From positions 1 through 23,215 of IMG/VR virus record IMGVR_UViG_3300006917_000160: a stretch of DNA of 23,215 nt. One strand, 5' to 3'. Both the position numbers and the translations under genes were made by a program. Positions 1-7,869 of this stretch are shown here, in pieces. Below the pieces are notes generated by a model. The model saw only the letters and a list, made by a program, of their open reading frames with translations. It was not told where the DNA came from and searched no databases. This DNA is from a virus. Within the stretch, counting starts at the first letter, position 1; each line of letters starts with the position of its first letter.

Positions 1-510
1 GAACTCGATCGGCCCCGAGGCAGATAGCACCGGCTCCTTCGGTATCCCCACGTAGTTGTTGAAGAACGCGACCGAGCGGCAGCGCCCCAATAGCATCTTG
101 ACCAACTCGGGCTGCACGCTGGTGGCCAGCAGGAAATCGACCGGCGGCACGGTGGCCCACTCGTGCAGCATCTCCGGCGTCTGGTCCACCGTGAACCCGT
201 GCGTGACCTTGTAGCCCTGCTCGTGGAGCCAAACCACAGCCGAGTTGCAGCCCCACACTTGGTCACCTTCTGCGGTACGGGCCGCGTGCTCGCGGAGGCT
301 CGGACCCGCCCCGCAGATCACCAAACTCTGACCCGCCGCCTCGTTCTCGCGCACGACGGGAAGGCCATGCTCCTTCCGTATCGCCGCGTTCGCCCGGATG
401 TACTCCTCGAAATGCTGACCGACCGGGTTCTGGAGGTTGATGTGGTGCTCGACCTTCGGTGAGGCCTTTCGTGCCAACCGCTCGAGCCGCCTGCGCTCTG
501 CCCGCTTCAC
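1..510 (-). CDS. Maf/DUF115-family protein (putative nonulosonic acid transferase), 3' end outside window
   Basis: This is the first 170 residues of a protein that continues past the left edge. It starts at GTG 510, where GTGA overlaps the TGA stop of the minor head gene, and no ATG is available nearby. A basic N-terminus is followed by a helical stretch (NPVGQHFEEYIRAN, residues 28-41) and then CGAGPSL at 66-72. That glycine loop and its surroundings match the DUF115/Maf family (6-hydroxymethylpterin diphosphokinase MptE-like fold). Maf proteins in Campylobacter, Helicobacter and Aeromonas transfer pseudaminic or legionaminic acid to flagellin. DUF115 proteins also occur in phages with no known role. 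Placement directly after head genes, together with a Pse-like pathway upstream, makes glycosylation of a virion protein the leading inference. Family assignment is fairly sure; the transferase activity is inferred. Confidence 0.72.
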   Translation of the reverse strand, partial: MKRAERRRLERLARKASPKVEHHINLQNPVGQHFEEYIRANAAIRKEHGLPVVRENEAAGQSLVICGAGPSLREHAARTAEGDQVWGCNSAVVWLHEQGYKVTHGFTVDQTPEMLHEWATVPPVDFLLATSVQPELVKMLLGRCRSVAFFNNYVGIPKEPVLSASGPIEF

Positions 511-1448
511 GCCGCCACCGCTGCGCGCTTGATCGTGATACGCTCGATGCACCGGCAGTTGTAGTCGTGCTGGCCGGGGATCATGTCGCCGTTCGAGTAG
601 CGCGAGTCGAACGGGACCATCTGCCCGTCCATCGCCCGGTGTTCAGGCCGCACCCGATCGTCTTTGACCGTGACCCAGGTCTTGTAGATCGTGTCCCGAT
701 CGACGGAGCCCTGGGCAATCGCTTCTTCCCAGGACGCACGGTGTCCCGCACGCTGCGCGTCGAGTGCCGCAGACCGGGCGTGCGTGCTCGCGTTGAACGC
801 CTCCATCCTCCGGCGGTACGCGGCCGTCATGTTGTCGATCTGCTCGGTGGACAAGGGACCGCCCCGCATGAGCACCTTGTCGTAGCGCCGGTCGCGGAGC
901 TTGCGGGTCAGCGCCTCCGCGTCTCCGCTCTCGAGCAGCTTGCGGAAGTTGCGGATCGCGGCCTCTTGGTTCGGTGCGAGCCCGATCACGTCGCGCAGGG
1001 TCCTCGCCGTCACTACCGGGTTGACGCCCTGCTCGATCCCGGCGATGACGTGCTGCTTGACCGTCGCCCTCAACTCCTCCTTGATGCCCTGGATGACCCG
1101 GGTATCCAACCTCTGGGCCTCCTCCACGATCTTCGGGTTCAGGATATTGAACGCCTGAGACTTGATCGGTGACGGAAGCAACGACGCCGCGGCCGACGCG
1201 GTATCGAGGACCGCTCGGTCGATCAAGGTGCGGAACGGGGCGAACGCGGGGTCAAGCGAGCGGTCGGACAGCAGCTCGTTAATCAACTGATCCACGTAGC
1301 CGCGGTCGATCGCCCGTGCCAACTCCGACGGGGTCAGGTTGTTGCGGATCGCGTCGTATGCGGCCAGCAGCCGACGGGCCGCGTCGGGCTCGAGATCCGC
1401 CGCCCGCCGCCGGATCCGCTCGTACAGCCTACGCTCCGTCTGCGTCAT
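507..1448 (-). CDS. Phage minor head protein (Mu gpF / SPP1 gp7-like)
   Basis: This 313-residue protein carries the C-terminal signature of the phage Mu F / SPP1 gp7 head morphogenesis domain. The signature is a Trp-containing strand followed by DDRVRPEHRAMDG (residues 263-275), and it ends in PGQHDYNCRC (291-300). The family sits near the portal, takes part in head assembly or DNA injection, and normally follows the portal gene, as here. The frame is open up to 1538, but the ATG at 1448 gives the natural family N-terminus and a 20-base overlap with the preceding 70-codon gene. The longer start would overlap it by more than 100 bases. GGGTGAGG lies immediately upstream of the ATG. The final codons GCG GCG TGA overlap the GTG of the Maf-like gene. 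Confidence 0.88.
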   Translation of the reverse strand: MTQTERRLYERIRRRAADLEPDAARRLLAAYDAIRNNLTPSELARAIDRGYVDQLINELLSDRSLDPAFAPFRTLIDRAVLDTASAAASLLPSPIKSQAFNILNPKIVEEAQRLDTRVIQGIKEELRATVKQHVIAGIEQGVNPVVTARTLRDVIGLAPNQEAAIRNFRKLLESGDAEALTRKLRDRRYDKVLMRGGPLSTEQIDNMTAAYRRRMEAFNASTHARSAALDAQRAGHRASWEEAIAQGSVDRDTIYKTWVTVKDDRVRPEHRAMDGQMVPFDSRYSNGDMIPGQHDYNCRCIERITIKRAAVAA

Positions 1449-1641
1449 CCTCACCCACTCGCACGACGATGATCTCGGTATAACCGGTCGGATGCGCTCG
1501 GTTGTACTTGTCCACCAAGTCGAGATCCACCTGAACACCCATAAGGGACAACGACCGCACGATCAGATTCGACTCGAACACACGCACGGTCAGCGCGTGC
1601 TCGAGCTCGACCCGGTCCATCCGTGCGAAGTCCTTGGTCAT
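1429..1641 (-). CDS. Small hypothetical protein between portal and minor head genes
   Basis: This is a 70-residue protein with no recognised domain. It starts at ATG 1641, which overlaps the portal stop as ATGA, and ends 20 bases inside the minor head gene. It is mostly helix/strand with a hydrophobic centre (NLIVRSLSLMGVQVDLDLVDKY without signal or membrane character) and an acidic C-terminus. The tight coupling to portal and head genes suggests a structural or assembly role, which is inference only. Confidence 0.7.
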   Translation of the reverse strand: MTKDFARMDRVELEHALTVRVFESNLIVRSLSLMGVQVDLDLVDKYNRAHPTGYTEIIVVRVGEDDADGA

Positions 1642-3164
1642 GCCGCGTTCATCGTCGGGTCGTTCCGCTGGACCGCCGCGATCTCGGCAGCCTGCGCGGC
1701 CTTCATCTCACGGTCGGCCATCCACTCGGCCAACAGGACCTCCACGTCCTCGTCCTCGGGGATCCGGCCGCCTTCCTTGAGCGCCTTGAGGACCGCACGC
1801 TCAGGGAATCCCGCGTTGACCAGCGTCGCGTAAGCCGTCATCACGTCCGCGCCCATCAGCAGGTCGTCATAGTTGCGGTTGATCGTGATGGACCCGCCCG
1901 ACGGCTGACGGAGATACTGGGCGTGGAAGTACATGGCCCGCTCGACCCCGTCCTGTAGACCCCTGGCCGTGACCGACAACGACGAATCGCTGGTGGCCTT
2001 GTCGAGCCGCTTGGCCTCGGCCGTCTCTGCGGACCGCTTCTGCGGTGCGAGCATCGCCAGCCCAAGCGCGCCCATCTCGCTTTTCAGGTTCTCGAGCGCG
2101 TTCTGGCAGTCGGATAGCGCATTCCCGCTGTGAGACACATACTCGGCCTTGGCCGACGGGTCGCGGGACACCAACGCGGTGTTCGCTCCGATCGTCAACG
2201 CGCCCTTCGGGTTGCCCTGGTCGTCGCGCTCGACCTCGTGGCCGGCGAGGTGCAGGAACCCGACGCACGTCTTGTACCGCGAGAACGCCTCGTCAGAGGC
2301 TTGCTGGTAGTGCGCGACGTTCAGGTACGCGAGATCGAGCAGCGGCGGATCGGAGTCGAGGATGCCACGGCGTCCCGAAGTCGTGATCTCGGCCAACGGG
2401 ATCTCGTTCTGGTTCCCGTAGATCCCCGCGTCCACCACCTGCACCCGGTTGTCCGACGTGACCTCGAGCAGCCGGTACCCGACAATCCCCATCTCCCGGT
2501 AGAGCACGCGGTAGCGGATCTGCTCGACCTCACCGAACTCACCGTCGGGCACGTAGTGGCACTCGCGGAGCACCACCTGAGTCAGCACGGTTCTCCCGTT
2601 CTCGACCGCGGTGCGCCACGAGAGGATGTTCTGCTTGAGGATCGGTACCCAGTACGGGCGGATCACCCACTCGTCGGCGGCTGACTGGGTGCCCCCTGTC
2701 GCGGGGAACTCCACGAGGATGCACGTATGGCCGTCGATCAGCGCGTCGATCATCCGGTCCCGCAGGAACACGTCGCCGTGCGTGCCCGCGTTGTCGATGT
2801 TCTCCCATTGCTCGAGGAACGGTGCGGGCACGTCCTTGCCCAAGATCGGGTCCTCGGAGAACACCAAGCCGGTCAGCCCCTCCACGGTGCGGCGGTAGGC
2901 GTTGAAGAACACGCTACGCTGTAGCCGCTCGTTGTAGGCTTCCAAGTCCTCGCCTGGGGCCTGGGGCAGATACCGCGTGCCCGCGCCCTTCACCGACTCG
3001 TTGCCGCCCCAGAGATCGCGGCACCGTTCGACGCCCGGACCCTGGCGCTTGGCCGCACGGCTCGGGGTCGAAGGCAGGTCCTTCTCGGTCTTTGGGAGAG
3101 CTGCGAGCGCCTGACCCTCGGGCCGGAGCGGACCCGCACCCGGGACGTTACCGTATTCGGCCAT
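1638..3164 (-). CDS. Phage portal protein (DUF4055 family)
   Basis: This 508-residue protein matches the DUF4055 family, which acts as the portal in many siphoviruses: a dodecameric ring at the head vertex through which DNA is packaged and ejected. Family hallmarks include the segment GEDLEAYNERLQRSVFFN followed by a helix ending in GLVFSEDP (about residues 71-106). A central part reads IPLAEITTSGRR and DLAYLNVAHYQ, and a C-terminal helical region follows QKRSAETAEAKRLD. The start at ATG 3164 lies four bases after the terminase stop. The gene is followed by ATGA coupling to the 70-codon gene. The order TerS-TerL-portal-minor head is standard, which supports the call. Confidence 0.92.
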   Translation of the reverse strand: MAEYGNVPGAGPLRPEGQALAALPKTEKDLPSTPSRAAKRQGPGVERCRDLWGGNESVKGAGTRYLPQAPGEDLEAYNERLQRSVFFNAYRRTVEGLTGLVFSEDPILGKDVPAPFLEQWENIDNAGTHGDVFLRDRMIDALIDGHTCILVEFPATGGTQSAADEWVIRPYWVPILKQNILSWRTAVENGRTVLTQVVLRECHYVPDGEFGEVEQIRYRVLYREMGIVGYRLLEVTSDNRVQVVDAGIYGNQNEIPLAEITTSGRRGILDSDPPLLDLAYLNVAHYQQASDEAFSRYKTCVGFLHLAGHEVERDDQGNPKGALTIGANTALVSRDPSAKAEYVSHSGNALSDCQNALENLKSEMGALGLAMLAPQKRSAETAEAKRLDKATSDSSLSVTARGLQDGVERAMYFHAQYLRQPSGGSITINRNYDDLLMGADVMTAYATLVNAGFPERAVLKALKEGGRIPEDEDVEVLLAEWMADREMKAAQAAEIAAVQRNDPTMNAA

Positions 3165-3168
3165 CGTG

Positions 3169-4527
3169 TTAGATCCTCATCTTGAGCAGGACGGGTGCGT
3201 TGTCCGTGAGCGGGAACCGATATTCGACGTAGTAGCCGAGCGCGTCCGAGATGTGGGTCAGCATCGGGTCGGCCTTCTTGTCCAACTCGCCCGATCCGCC
3301 CTTGAGGGTCCGCACGCCATCCAAGTCGCGGACGACGTGTTCAGCGGTCACCGGATCGACCATCAACCGGATCGTACCGTCCATAGAACAGGCTCGTGAG
3401 TTCACGGCATTGACGCGAGCGCGTTCTGCTGGGTTTTCGCTCTTGACATGGCAGACCAACCGGGTGCCGAACCCCCGCATCCCCGATTGTGGGTCGCCGT
3501 TGCGTAGGATCCGCTCGACCAGCTCCCAGTCGGAGCCCTCGACCTTCGCCGTCCCTCTGGACCCTCCGGTCGCGTCGCCGTAGACCTCCACGCGCCCCTC
3601 GTGCTTCCCCCAGTCCTGCAAGATCCGCCGGCAGACCGCGGGCGTGTTGCTATTGCTCGGGATCCAGACTTCACCGATCACCGCCGTACCGATCGGCTCA
3701 CCCGGCAGCGGTAGCGGCAACTCCTGGGCAATCGCCGCGACCCCCGGTGCCACGTTGTAGTCCAGGCAGACGATCAGCGGTTGGCGCGGGTTGTAGCGGT
3801 CCCTGAGTCGTGCCTTGTTCGCGTCCGTGAACGAGTAGTAAGCGCGCCCCTCGAAGTTGACGAAGCTGGCCTCGTACTCCTGCTGGTAGGTCAGCGGGTC
3901 TAGGTCCCGCTTCGCCGCCTCGATCTCCTCCTCGGGCAACACCTCTGCGGACCGCCAGGTGAACGCGCCCCACTCGCTGTCCGCGCCCTTCTCGAGCATC
4001 TCAGCGCGAGCCCGCTCATACGTCTCGTAGTAGTGGTTGCGACCCTCGGGTACGCCGATCAGATCGCACCAGCCCTTACGATCGGACAGCGCGGGACGGA
4101 CGTTCTCGCCCCACGCCTTGGGCTTCATGTTCGCGTACTCATCGAGCACCCCACCGTCCCACGGCGAGCCCTCGATACGCTCCGGCTTATCGAGGCCGAG
4201 CACCCAGATCTCCGCGAGCGGCAGACGGATCACTAACTCGGTTTCGGACGGCTTCCCGCGCCACCACGGCTTGGTCAGCTTCTTCAGGTCCTCCCAGTAG
4301 ATCCGCTTGGCCTGGTCGCGGGTCGGTGCCGCAGCGAAGAAGCGGGCGGTGTCGCTGTGCGTCACGCCGTGCAGCGCCAACGCACGCTTGACCAGCTTCC
4401 GCTTCGCACGCTCCGTCTTGCCCGACCTTCGGCCCGCAGGCACGACGTTGAACCGATGGGGCGACCGGACGTAGCCCATCTGCTGCTCGACCTTCCGCAG
4501 CGGATACCAGCGCGCGGGCAGGCTCAT
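3169..4527 (-). CDS. terL: Terminase large subunit
   Basis: This 452-residue packaging motor has both catalytic halves. The N-terminal ATPase has a Walker A, AGRRSGKT (residues 31-38), and a Walker B, GVLDE (126-130). The C-terminal RNase H-like nuclease has three candidate metal-binding aspartates: LDYN (D256), YGDATG (D318) and HISDALGYY (D428). It drives ATP-dependent translocation of DNA into the procapsid and cuts the concatemer. The start at ATG 4527 overlaps the TerS stop as ATGA. Length and layout are normal for the family with no sign of damage. The packaging mode (cos or pac) cannot be read from the protein alone. Confidence 0.95.
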   Translation of the reverse strand: MSLPARWYPLRKVEQQMGYVRSPHRFNVVPAGRRSGKTERAKRKLVKRALALHGVTHSDTARFFAAAPTRDQAKRIYWEDLKKLTKPWWRGKPSETELVIRLPLAEIWVLGLDKPERIEGSPWDGGVLDEYANMKPKAWGENVRPALSDRKGWCDLIGVPEGRNHYYETYERARAEMLEKGADSEWGAFTWRSAEVLPEEEIEAAKRDLDPLTYQQEYEASFVNFEGRAYYSFTDANKARLRDRYNPRQPLIVCLDYNVAPGVAAIAQELPLPLPGEPIGTAVIGEVWIPSNSNTPAVCRRILQDWGKHEGRVEVYGDATGGSRGTAKVEGSDWELVERILRNGDPQSGMRGFGTRLVCHVKSENPAERARVNAVNSRACSMDGTIRLMVDPVTAEHVVRDLDGVRTLKGGSGELDKKADPMLTHISDALGYYVEYRFPLTDNAPVLLKMRI

Positions 4528-4919
4528 TCACCATCCGCCCCGTCCATCTCGCGCACAGCCTCGAGGAGTCGCTTGGCCTCGGCGGTCGCGTCGAGCTCGT
4601 CGCCGTCCGGCTTGTCCCGCCACCCCATCCGGTTCTTCATCCACCAGATGATCGAGGTCGGATCGGGCGGGAAGTACTTGTCTTGCTTCCTGAACCCGAT
4701 GCAGCGCCGGTAGAGCGCGTTCATCACCTTGAGATCCGCGGCCCGCTTGCCCTCGCGGGTCGCCCTGGCGAACTCCGGGTACTCGTTCCGCCAGTTGATG
4801 ACGGTGTTCCGCACGACTCCAAAGAAGTCGGCCAAGTCCTCGTCCGTCGCCCCCAACAGGCACAGCTTGCGCGCCTGTTTGGCGAACTCGGGCTGGTACT
4901 TGGTTTCCCCTATGGGCAT
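4524..4919 (-). CDS. terS: Terminase small subunit
   Basis: This 131-residue protein should recognise the packaging site and present it to TerL. Residues 14-45 form a helix-turn-helix (CLLGATDEDLADFFGV then TVINWRNEYPEF), typical of small terminase subunits. The segment YFPPDPTSIIWWMKNR, followed by MGWRDK, is a hallmark of one large TerS family. The start at ATG 4919 has CGGAG five bases upstream. This is the first gene after a 75-base non-coding gap, so it may begin the packaging/head transcription unit, although read-through from the sugar cassette is also possible. Confidence 0.9.
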   Translation of the reverse strand: MPIGETKYQPEFAKQARKLCLLGATDEDLADFFGVVRNTVINWRNEYPEFARATREGKRAADLKVMNALYRRCIGFRKQDKYFPPDPTSIIWWMKNRMGWRDKPDGDELDATAEAKRLLEAVREMDGADGE

Positions 4920-4994
4920 CGTACTCCGTGCTGCGGTTCACTTTGCGCCACAAAGACTATAAGACGAGTGTCGTTATCGTTCCACGCCGGGAGT
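4920..4994 (-). promoter_or_regulatory. Intergenic leader before terminase genes, possible weak promoter
   Basis: This 75-base gap is one of the few in the left half and is less GC-rich than its surroundings. On the minus strand it contains TATAGT with TGGAAC 17 bases upstream, a weak sigma70-like pair. A small hairpin follows (CTTTG, loop TGGCG, CAAAG), and then the CGGAG ribosome site of terS. It could be a late promoter or just a leader. The -35 match is poor, so confidence is low. Confidence 0.3.
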
Positions 4995-6026
4995 CTAACC
5001 CAGGTCCTCGATCGCCAAGCGCAGGGCTTCCGCGTTCCGCTCCGCGCTCCGCAGATCGTTCGTCTGTAACTGGAGCAGGCGGGGCTGTAGATCCTCGGCT
5101 ACGGGGCACCCACCGATCGGTGCGAGGTGCCGGAACGCTGGCTCGTGGTAGGTCAGCCGCCACGCCGCATAGGGCCGCTCGCCCCCGTGCTCCACCACCC
5201 GGTCCGCCAGCGCGATCGCACGTTCTGGTGTGTCCACCGCCACCGCATATGCCCAGTAGTCGTGGGTCCACCCGGTCGGGACGTACTGCGGGGTCAGCCA
5301 CTCGCAACTGGCAACCACTTGCCGGTAGAGATCGGCGCACTCCAGTCGCGCCCGCTTCCACACGTCAACCCACAGCGCGCCGGTCAGGTGCTCGCGCTCC
5401 AGCACGGCCGCCACACCTTCGCGGGCCACGATGTCACTCATCCGGTAGTTCCAGCCAAGCGTGTGATGTCGCTCGTAGGTCGGGCTCTTGAGGACCGCCG
5501 GGTCGATCCGCGGTTGGTCGGCTCGCATCCTGTACCCGAGGCTCGAGAAGGACCGGGCTTCTTGGGCCGCGCCTTCGTCGTCGGTCACCAAGACGCCCCC
5601 CTCGCCCAGCGGGAGGATTTTTGAAGCCTGCAAGCTATACGACGTGAATAGCGCGTTACCGTGGGGCCTGAGCGTCTGTGCGGCATCGTCCACCGTGACA
5701 CCAGCCCGGTCTGCTGGGGCGTCTGGGTAGTGGATCCCGTACAGGGACACAGGCACATACGCCGCTGCCCGTTCCTTGGGCGGGCGCATTAGCCATGTCG
5801 CGGGGTCAACATCTTGGAACACCGGCCGACCGCCCGCGTGGAGCACCGCTATGGTGGTCGCAGCCATAGTCAGGGGCGGGACCGCAACATCTGCCACGTC
5901 CACGCCGATAACAGCCAGCGCCGTGTGGATCGTCGCCGTCCCGTTGCAGAGAGCGATTCCGTATCGTGCTCCCACGTAGTCCGCGAAGGCTCGTTCGAAC
6001 TGGGCTACAGCGGCTCCGTTCTTCAC
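4995..6026 (-). CDS. DegT/DnrJ/EryC1/StrS-family sugar aminotransferase (PseC-like)
   Basis: This 343-residue PLP enzyme should transfer an amino group from glutamate to C4 of a UDP-4-keto-6-deoxy sugar. It has the family N-terminus (FERAFADYVGARYG), the DDAAQ motif for the PLP pyridine ring (D114) and the Schiff-base lysine in SLQASKILPLGEGG (K136). Key residues look intact. I chose the GTG at 6026: GTGA overlaps the stop of the cytidylyltransferase and AAGAGGT lies eight bases upstream. A GTG at 6044 is also possible. With a PseB-like dehydratase and NeuB-like synthase in the same operon, the likely role is the PseC step, giving UDP-4-amino-4,6-dideoxy-L-AltNAc. Other 4-aminosugar products are possible. 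Confidence 0.85.
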   Translation of the reverse strand: MKNGAAVAQFERAFADYVGARYGIALCNGTATIHTALAVIGVDVADVAVPPLTMAATTIAVLHAGGRPVFQDVDPATWLMRPPKERAAAYVPVSLYGIHYPDAPADRAGVTVDDAAQTLRPHGNALFTSYSLQASKILPLGEGGVLVTDDEGAAQEARSFSSLGYRMRADQPRIDPAVLKSPTYERHHTLGWNYRMSDIVAREGVAAVLEREHLTGALWVDVWKRARLECADLYRQVVASCEWLTPQYVPTGWTHDYWAYAVAVDTPERAIALADRVVEHGGERPYAAWRLTYHEPAFRHLAPIGGCPVAEDLQPRLLQLQTNDLRSAERNAEALRLAIEDLG

Positions 6027-6598
6027 GCCCCGTACCTCTTGCACGCGGCCTCATAGTCAGCCTGAGTGTCGATCGTCCAGACCTCCCCGACGGGGGGGCG
6101 AGGCGGTGGGGTAGGGAAGATCGCGTGGGTGATGTGCTCGCGGTGCGGTGAGTCGAACGGGGTGCTGGCCTGGGCCGCGTCCAGCATCGCCAGCGTGAAG
6201 GCTTCCGCGCCCTGCTCGACGGGTAGGCGCTCCCCGTCCACCACCCGCATCACCGCAACGAGATCCTTGAACGGATCGTCGGGGGTCCACCGCACGATCA
6301 CAGAGTCAGGGTGCCAGCGATAGAGGTGCGCGCACTCCCAGAACCGGCCGAGTACGTCGGTTTCCGGTCCACGGTAGGCGAACACCTTGGCACCGATCCT
6401 CCGCAGCTCGTCACCGAGCAGACCATCCGAGTCTTTCGCTGGGATGGCAACGACCACGTTGTCCGCGAACCCGAGCCGCGCCCTCCGCACCGCCCACTTG
6501 ATGAGCGTATCATCCCCGAGTTTGAGCAGCATCTTCCCAGCGAGTCGCGTGCTGTTGTACCTCGCCTGGATGATGCACAGCGGCTCGATCAGTCCCAT
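6023..6598 (-). CDS. SpsF/NeuA-like cytidylyltransferase (PseF-like)
   Basis: This 191-residue protein has the nucleotidyltransferase N-terminus IIQARYNSTRLAGKML (residues 9-24), very close to the family pattern IIQARxxSTRLPGKxL. The metal/sugar-site region reads VRWTPDDPF (102-110) and the C-terminal segment WTIDTQADYEAA is also typical of SpsF/PseF. It should activate a nonulosonic acid with CTP to the CMP-sugar. The ATG at 6598 is preferred: GGGGGA lies about seven bases upstream and it places IIQAR near the N-terminus, as in relatives. ATG 6613 is the alternative. The gene overlaps the previous one by ten bases and the aminotransferase by four. At 191 residues it is shorter than full-length PseF/NeuA (about 230), so fine specificity is uncertain. 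Confidence 0.82.
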   Translation of the reverse strand: MGLIEPLCIIQARYNSTRLAGKMLLKLGDDTLIKWAVRRARLGFADNVVVAIPAKDSDGLLGDELRRIGAKVFAYRGPETDVLGRFWECAHLYRWHPDSVIVRWTPDDPFKDLVAVMRVVDGERLPVEQGAEAFTLAMLDAAQASTPFDSPHREHITHAIFPTPPPRPPVGEVWTIDTQADYEAACKRYGA

Positions 6599-6930
6599 AC
6601 CGGGATCCCCCATCGCTCGGTCAAGTGAAGGTGCCGGTGGATCTCGAGGCCCCTCCCGTTGTCACCGACGTACACCCGCTGTCCCAGGTCATCGAGATCA
6701 GCCGTCCAGATGTACCGCTTCCAGATCGGGTTGCGCGGGCCGTTCACGTAGAGCCAGGCGAGCGCGGCGGCATGGGGCAGGAAGCCAGCATCCGCAGGGT
6801 CCGCGTTCACCGTGTCAGTCGGGGCTCGGAGCATGGGCCGCACCGTCCGAGTGTAGAACGCATGACCCTCGAACCAGTCCTGCTTGTAGAAGAAGTCTGG
6901 GTGCGCCTCGCGGATGCCCTTGAGGTTCAT
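6589..6930 (-). CDS. Hypothetical protein in sugar cassette
   Basis: This 113-residue protein has no family I recognise. It starts at ATG 6930, which overlaps the stop of the preceding 58-codon gene as ATGA. The longer open frame to 7290 only shadows other genes. It is rich in aromatic residues and histidine (FFYKQDWFEGHAFYTR near the start, GRGLEIHRHLHLTERWGIP near the end) and looks like a compact soluble domain. It lies directly before the cytidylyltransferase, so a link to the sugar pathway is possible. It is too short to be a PseG- or PseH-type enzyme of normal size. Confidence 0.72.
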   Translation of the reverse strand: MNLKGIREAHPDFFYKQDWFEGHAFYTRTVRPMLRAPTDTVNADPADAGFLPHAAALAWLYVNGPRNPIWKRYIWTADLDDLGQRVYVGDNGRGLEIHRHLHLTERWGIPVWD

Positions 6931-7103
6931 AGGGCTTCGTCCGCGCTTGTCGTCCCGTCCTTGGCGATACTCACCACCGTGCGGAACGGCTGTCCAGGCT
7001 CGTCTACGTGCTCCAGCTTCTCGAGGCGCCAGCCGGACCGCACCAACTTCTCGACGTGCCGCTCCACCTCGCGGATGCTGTGCTGGCGGTCCTTCGAGTT
7101 CAA
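6927..7103 (-). CDS. Small hypothetical protein with TTG start
   Basis: This 58-residue protein starts at TTG 7103. TTGA overlaps the stop of the DUF218 gene and GGGAGGGG lies four bases upstream, so this start is well supported. There is no ATG in this part of the frame. The sequence is a charged helix (EVERHVEKLVRSGWRLEKLEH) followed by a strand-like end and resembles small phage proteins with a 'GWxLxxLxHV' pattern, but I cannot name a family. It is coupled to both neighbours by four-base overlaps. Confidence 0.65.
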   Translation of the reverse strand: MNSKDRQHSIREVERHVEKLVRSGWRLEKLEHVDEPGQPFRTVVSIAKDGTTSADEAL

Positions 7104-7675
7104 CGCCCCTCCCAGAACCGGAGGTAGTCGATCCCCTCGCTGTACGAGGCTGTGTGCCCCTTCTCGCCATACAGCAGGATCTTGTCCCCCTCGATCTCGA
7201 GCAACTCGGCCCGCGTCTCCTGCATCCCGAGCGGTGCCGCGAACCACGCACCCGCGGCGGGAGCGGGGACAAGCCGGATCGTGTGCTCACAGCCCTGTTC
7301 CTTCAGAGCCTGAAGGAACGTCAGGAACGCGCGCGGGAGGTGATAGGACGACGCGACCAGCGCGAGACTGAGCCACCCCTTCTTGACCGCCATGTCCACC
7401 ACGTTGACGGCCTGCTCCCGGGTGTTCATGCTCGCCACGTCAACGGTCGCGTGTTCGATCCCGAGCATCTGAGCCGCGTGCTCCGCACCGATCCAGCGGT
7501 CCGGCTCGTGCCTGCCACCCGACAGCACGATGTGGGGTGGGCGGGTATGCTGTGCCAGCCACCGGGCCGCACCGAGCCGCGGAAGCGCGTCCTCCCCGCA
7601 CAGCACGACCATCGCCTCCGCGTCGTGCATCGGGCTCGACAGCACAGCGAGCGTGAACGTCAGAGCCTCGTTCAT
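7100..7675 (-). CDS. DUF218 (YdcF/SanA/ElyC-like) family protein
   Basis: This 191-residue protein carries the DUF218 signatures in order: VVLCGEDALPRLGAARWL (residues 23-40), the strand and turn IVLSGG (49-54), MNTREQAVN (83-91) and ASSYHLPRAFLTF (108-120). DUF218 proteins have a Rossmann-like fold and are linked to envelope and polysaccharide metabolism (ElyC, SanA), but their reaction is unclear. Unlike SanA/ElyC this one has no membrane anchor, so it should be cytosolic. The start at ATG 7675 overlaps the zinc-ribbon gene as ATGA. Inside this cassette it could act on a nucleotide sugar or a lipid-linked intermediate, which is speculation. Confidence 0.82.
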   Translation of the reverse strand: MNEALTFTLAVLSSPMHDAEAMVVLCGEDALPRLGAARWLAQHTRPPHIVLSGGRHEPDRWIGAEHAAQMLGIEHATVDVASMNTREQAVNVVDMAVKKGWLSLALVASSYHLPRAFLTFLQALKEQGCEHTIRLVPAPAAGAWFAAPLGMQETRAELLEIEGDKILLYGEKGHTASYSEGIDYLRFWEGR

Positions 7676-7869
7676 GTGCCCTTCCGGTAGGTGAACGTGA
7701 CGTTGTAGAACGCCCCACAGCCTGGGCATTGCACGTTCTTCCAGACCCGTCCGTTGCGGGTGTACTGGTCGCCTTCGGCCTCCGTGGTGTCCACCTCCAC
7801 CTCCTCGCACTCGGGGCAGGGGAACACGAGATAGCCGAACCGCTCGAGGACCCGCCCGCCGATGCTCAC
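7672..7869 (-). CDS. Small zinc-ribbon protein
   Basis: This 65-residue protein has two Cys pairs, CPEC (C18, C21) and CPGC (C48, C51), spaced as in zinc ribbons. It starts at GTG 7869, where GTGA overlaps the synthase stop. The longer open frame upstream is only a shadow of the synthase. It may bind nucleic acid or serve as a structural or rubredoxin-like domain. Nothing ties it to sugar chemistry except its place between the synthase and the DUF218 gene. Confidence 0.7.
   Translation of the reverse strand: MSIGGRVLERFGYLVFPCPECEEVEVDTTEAEGDQYTRNGRVWKNVQCPGCGAFYNVTFTYRKGT

Noticed and set aside
4975-5010. tRNA T-arm-like GGGTTAGACTCCC on the minus strand
   Set aside because: The loop lacks the conserved C of TTC. 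No matching acceptor 5' strand or anticodon arm is found within tRNA distance, and it overlaps the aminotransferase 3' end.
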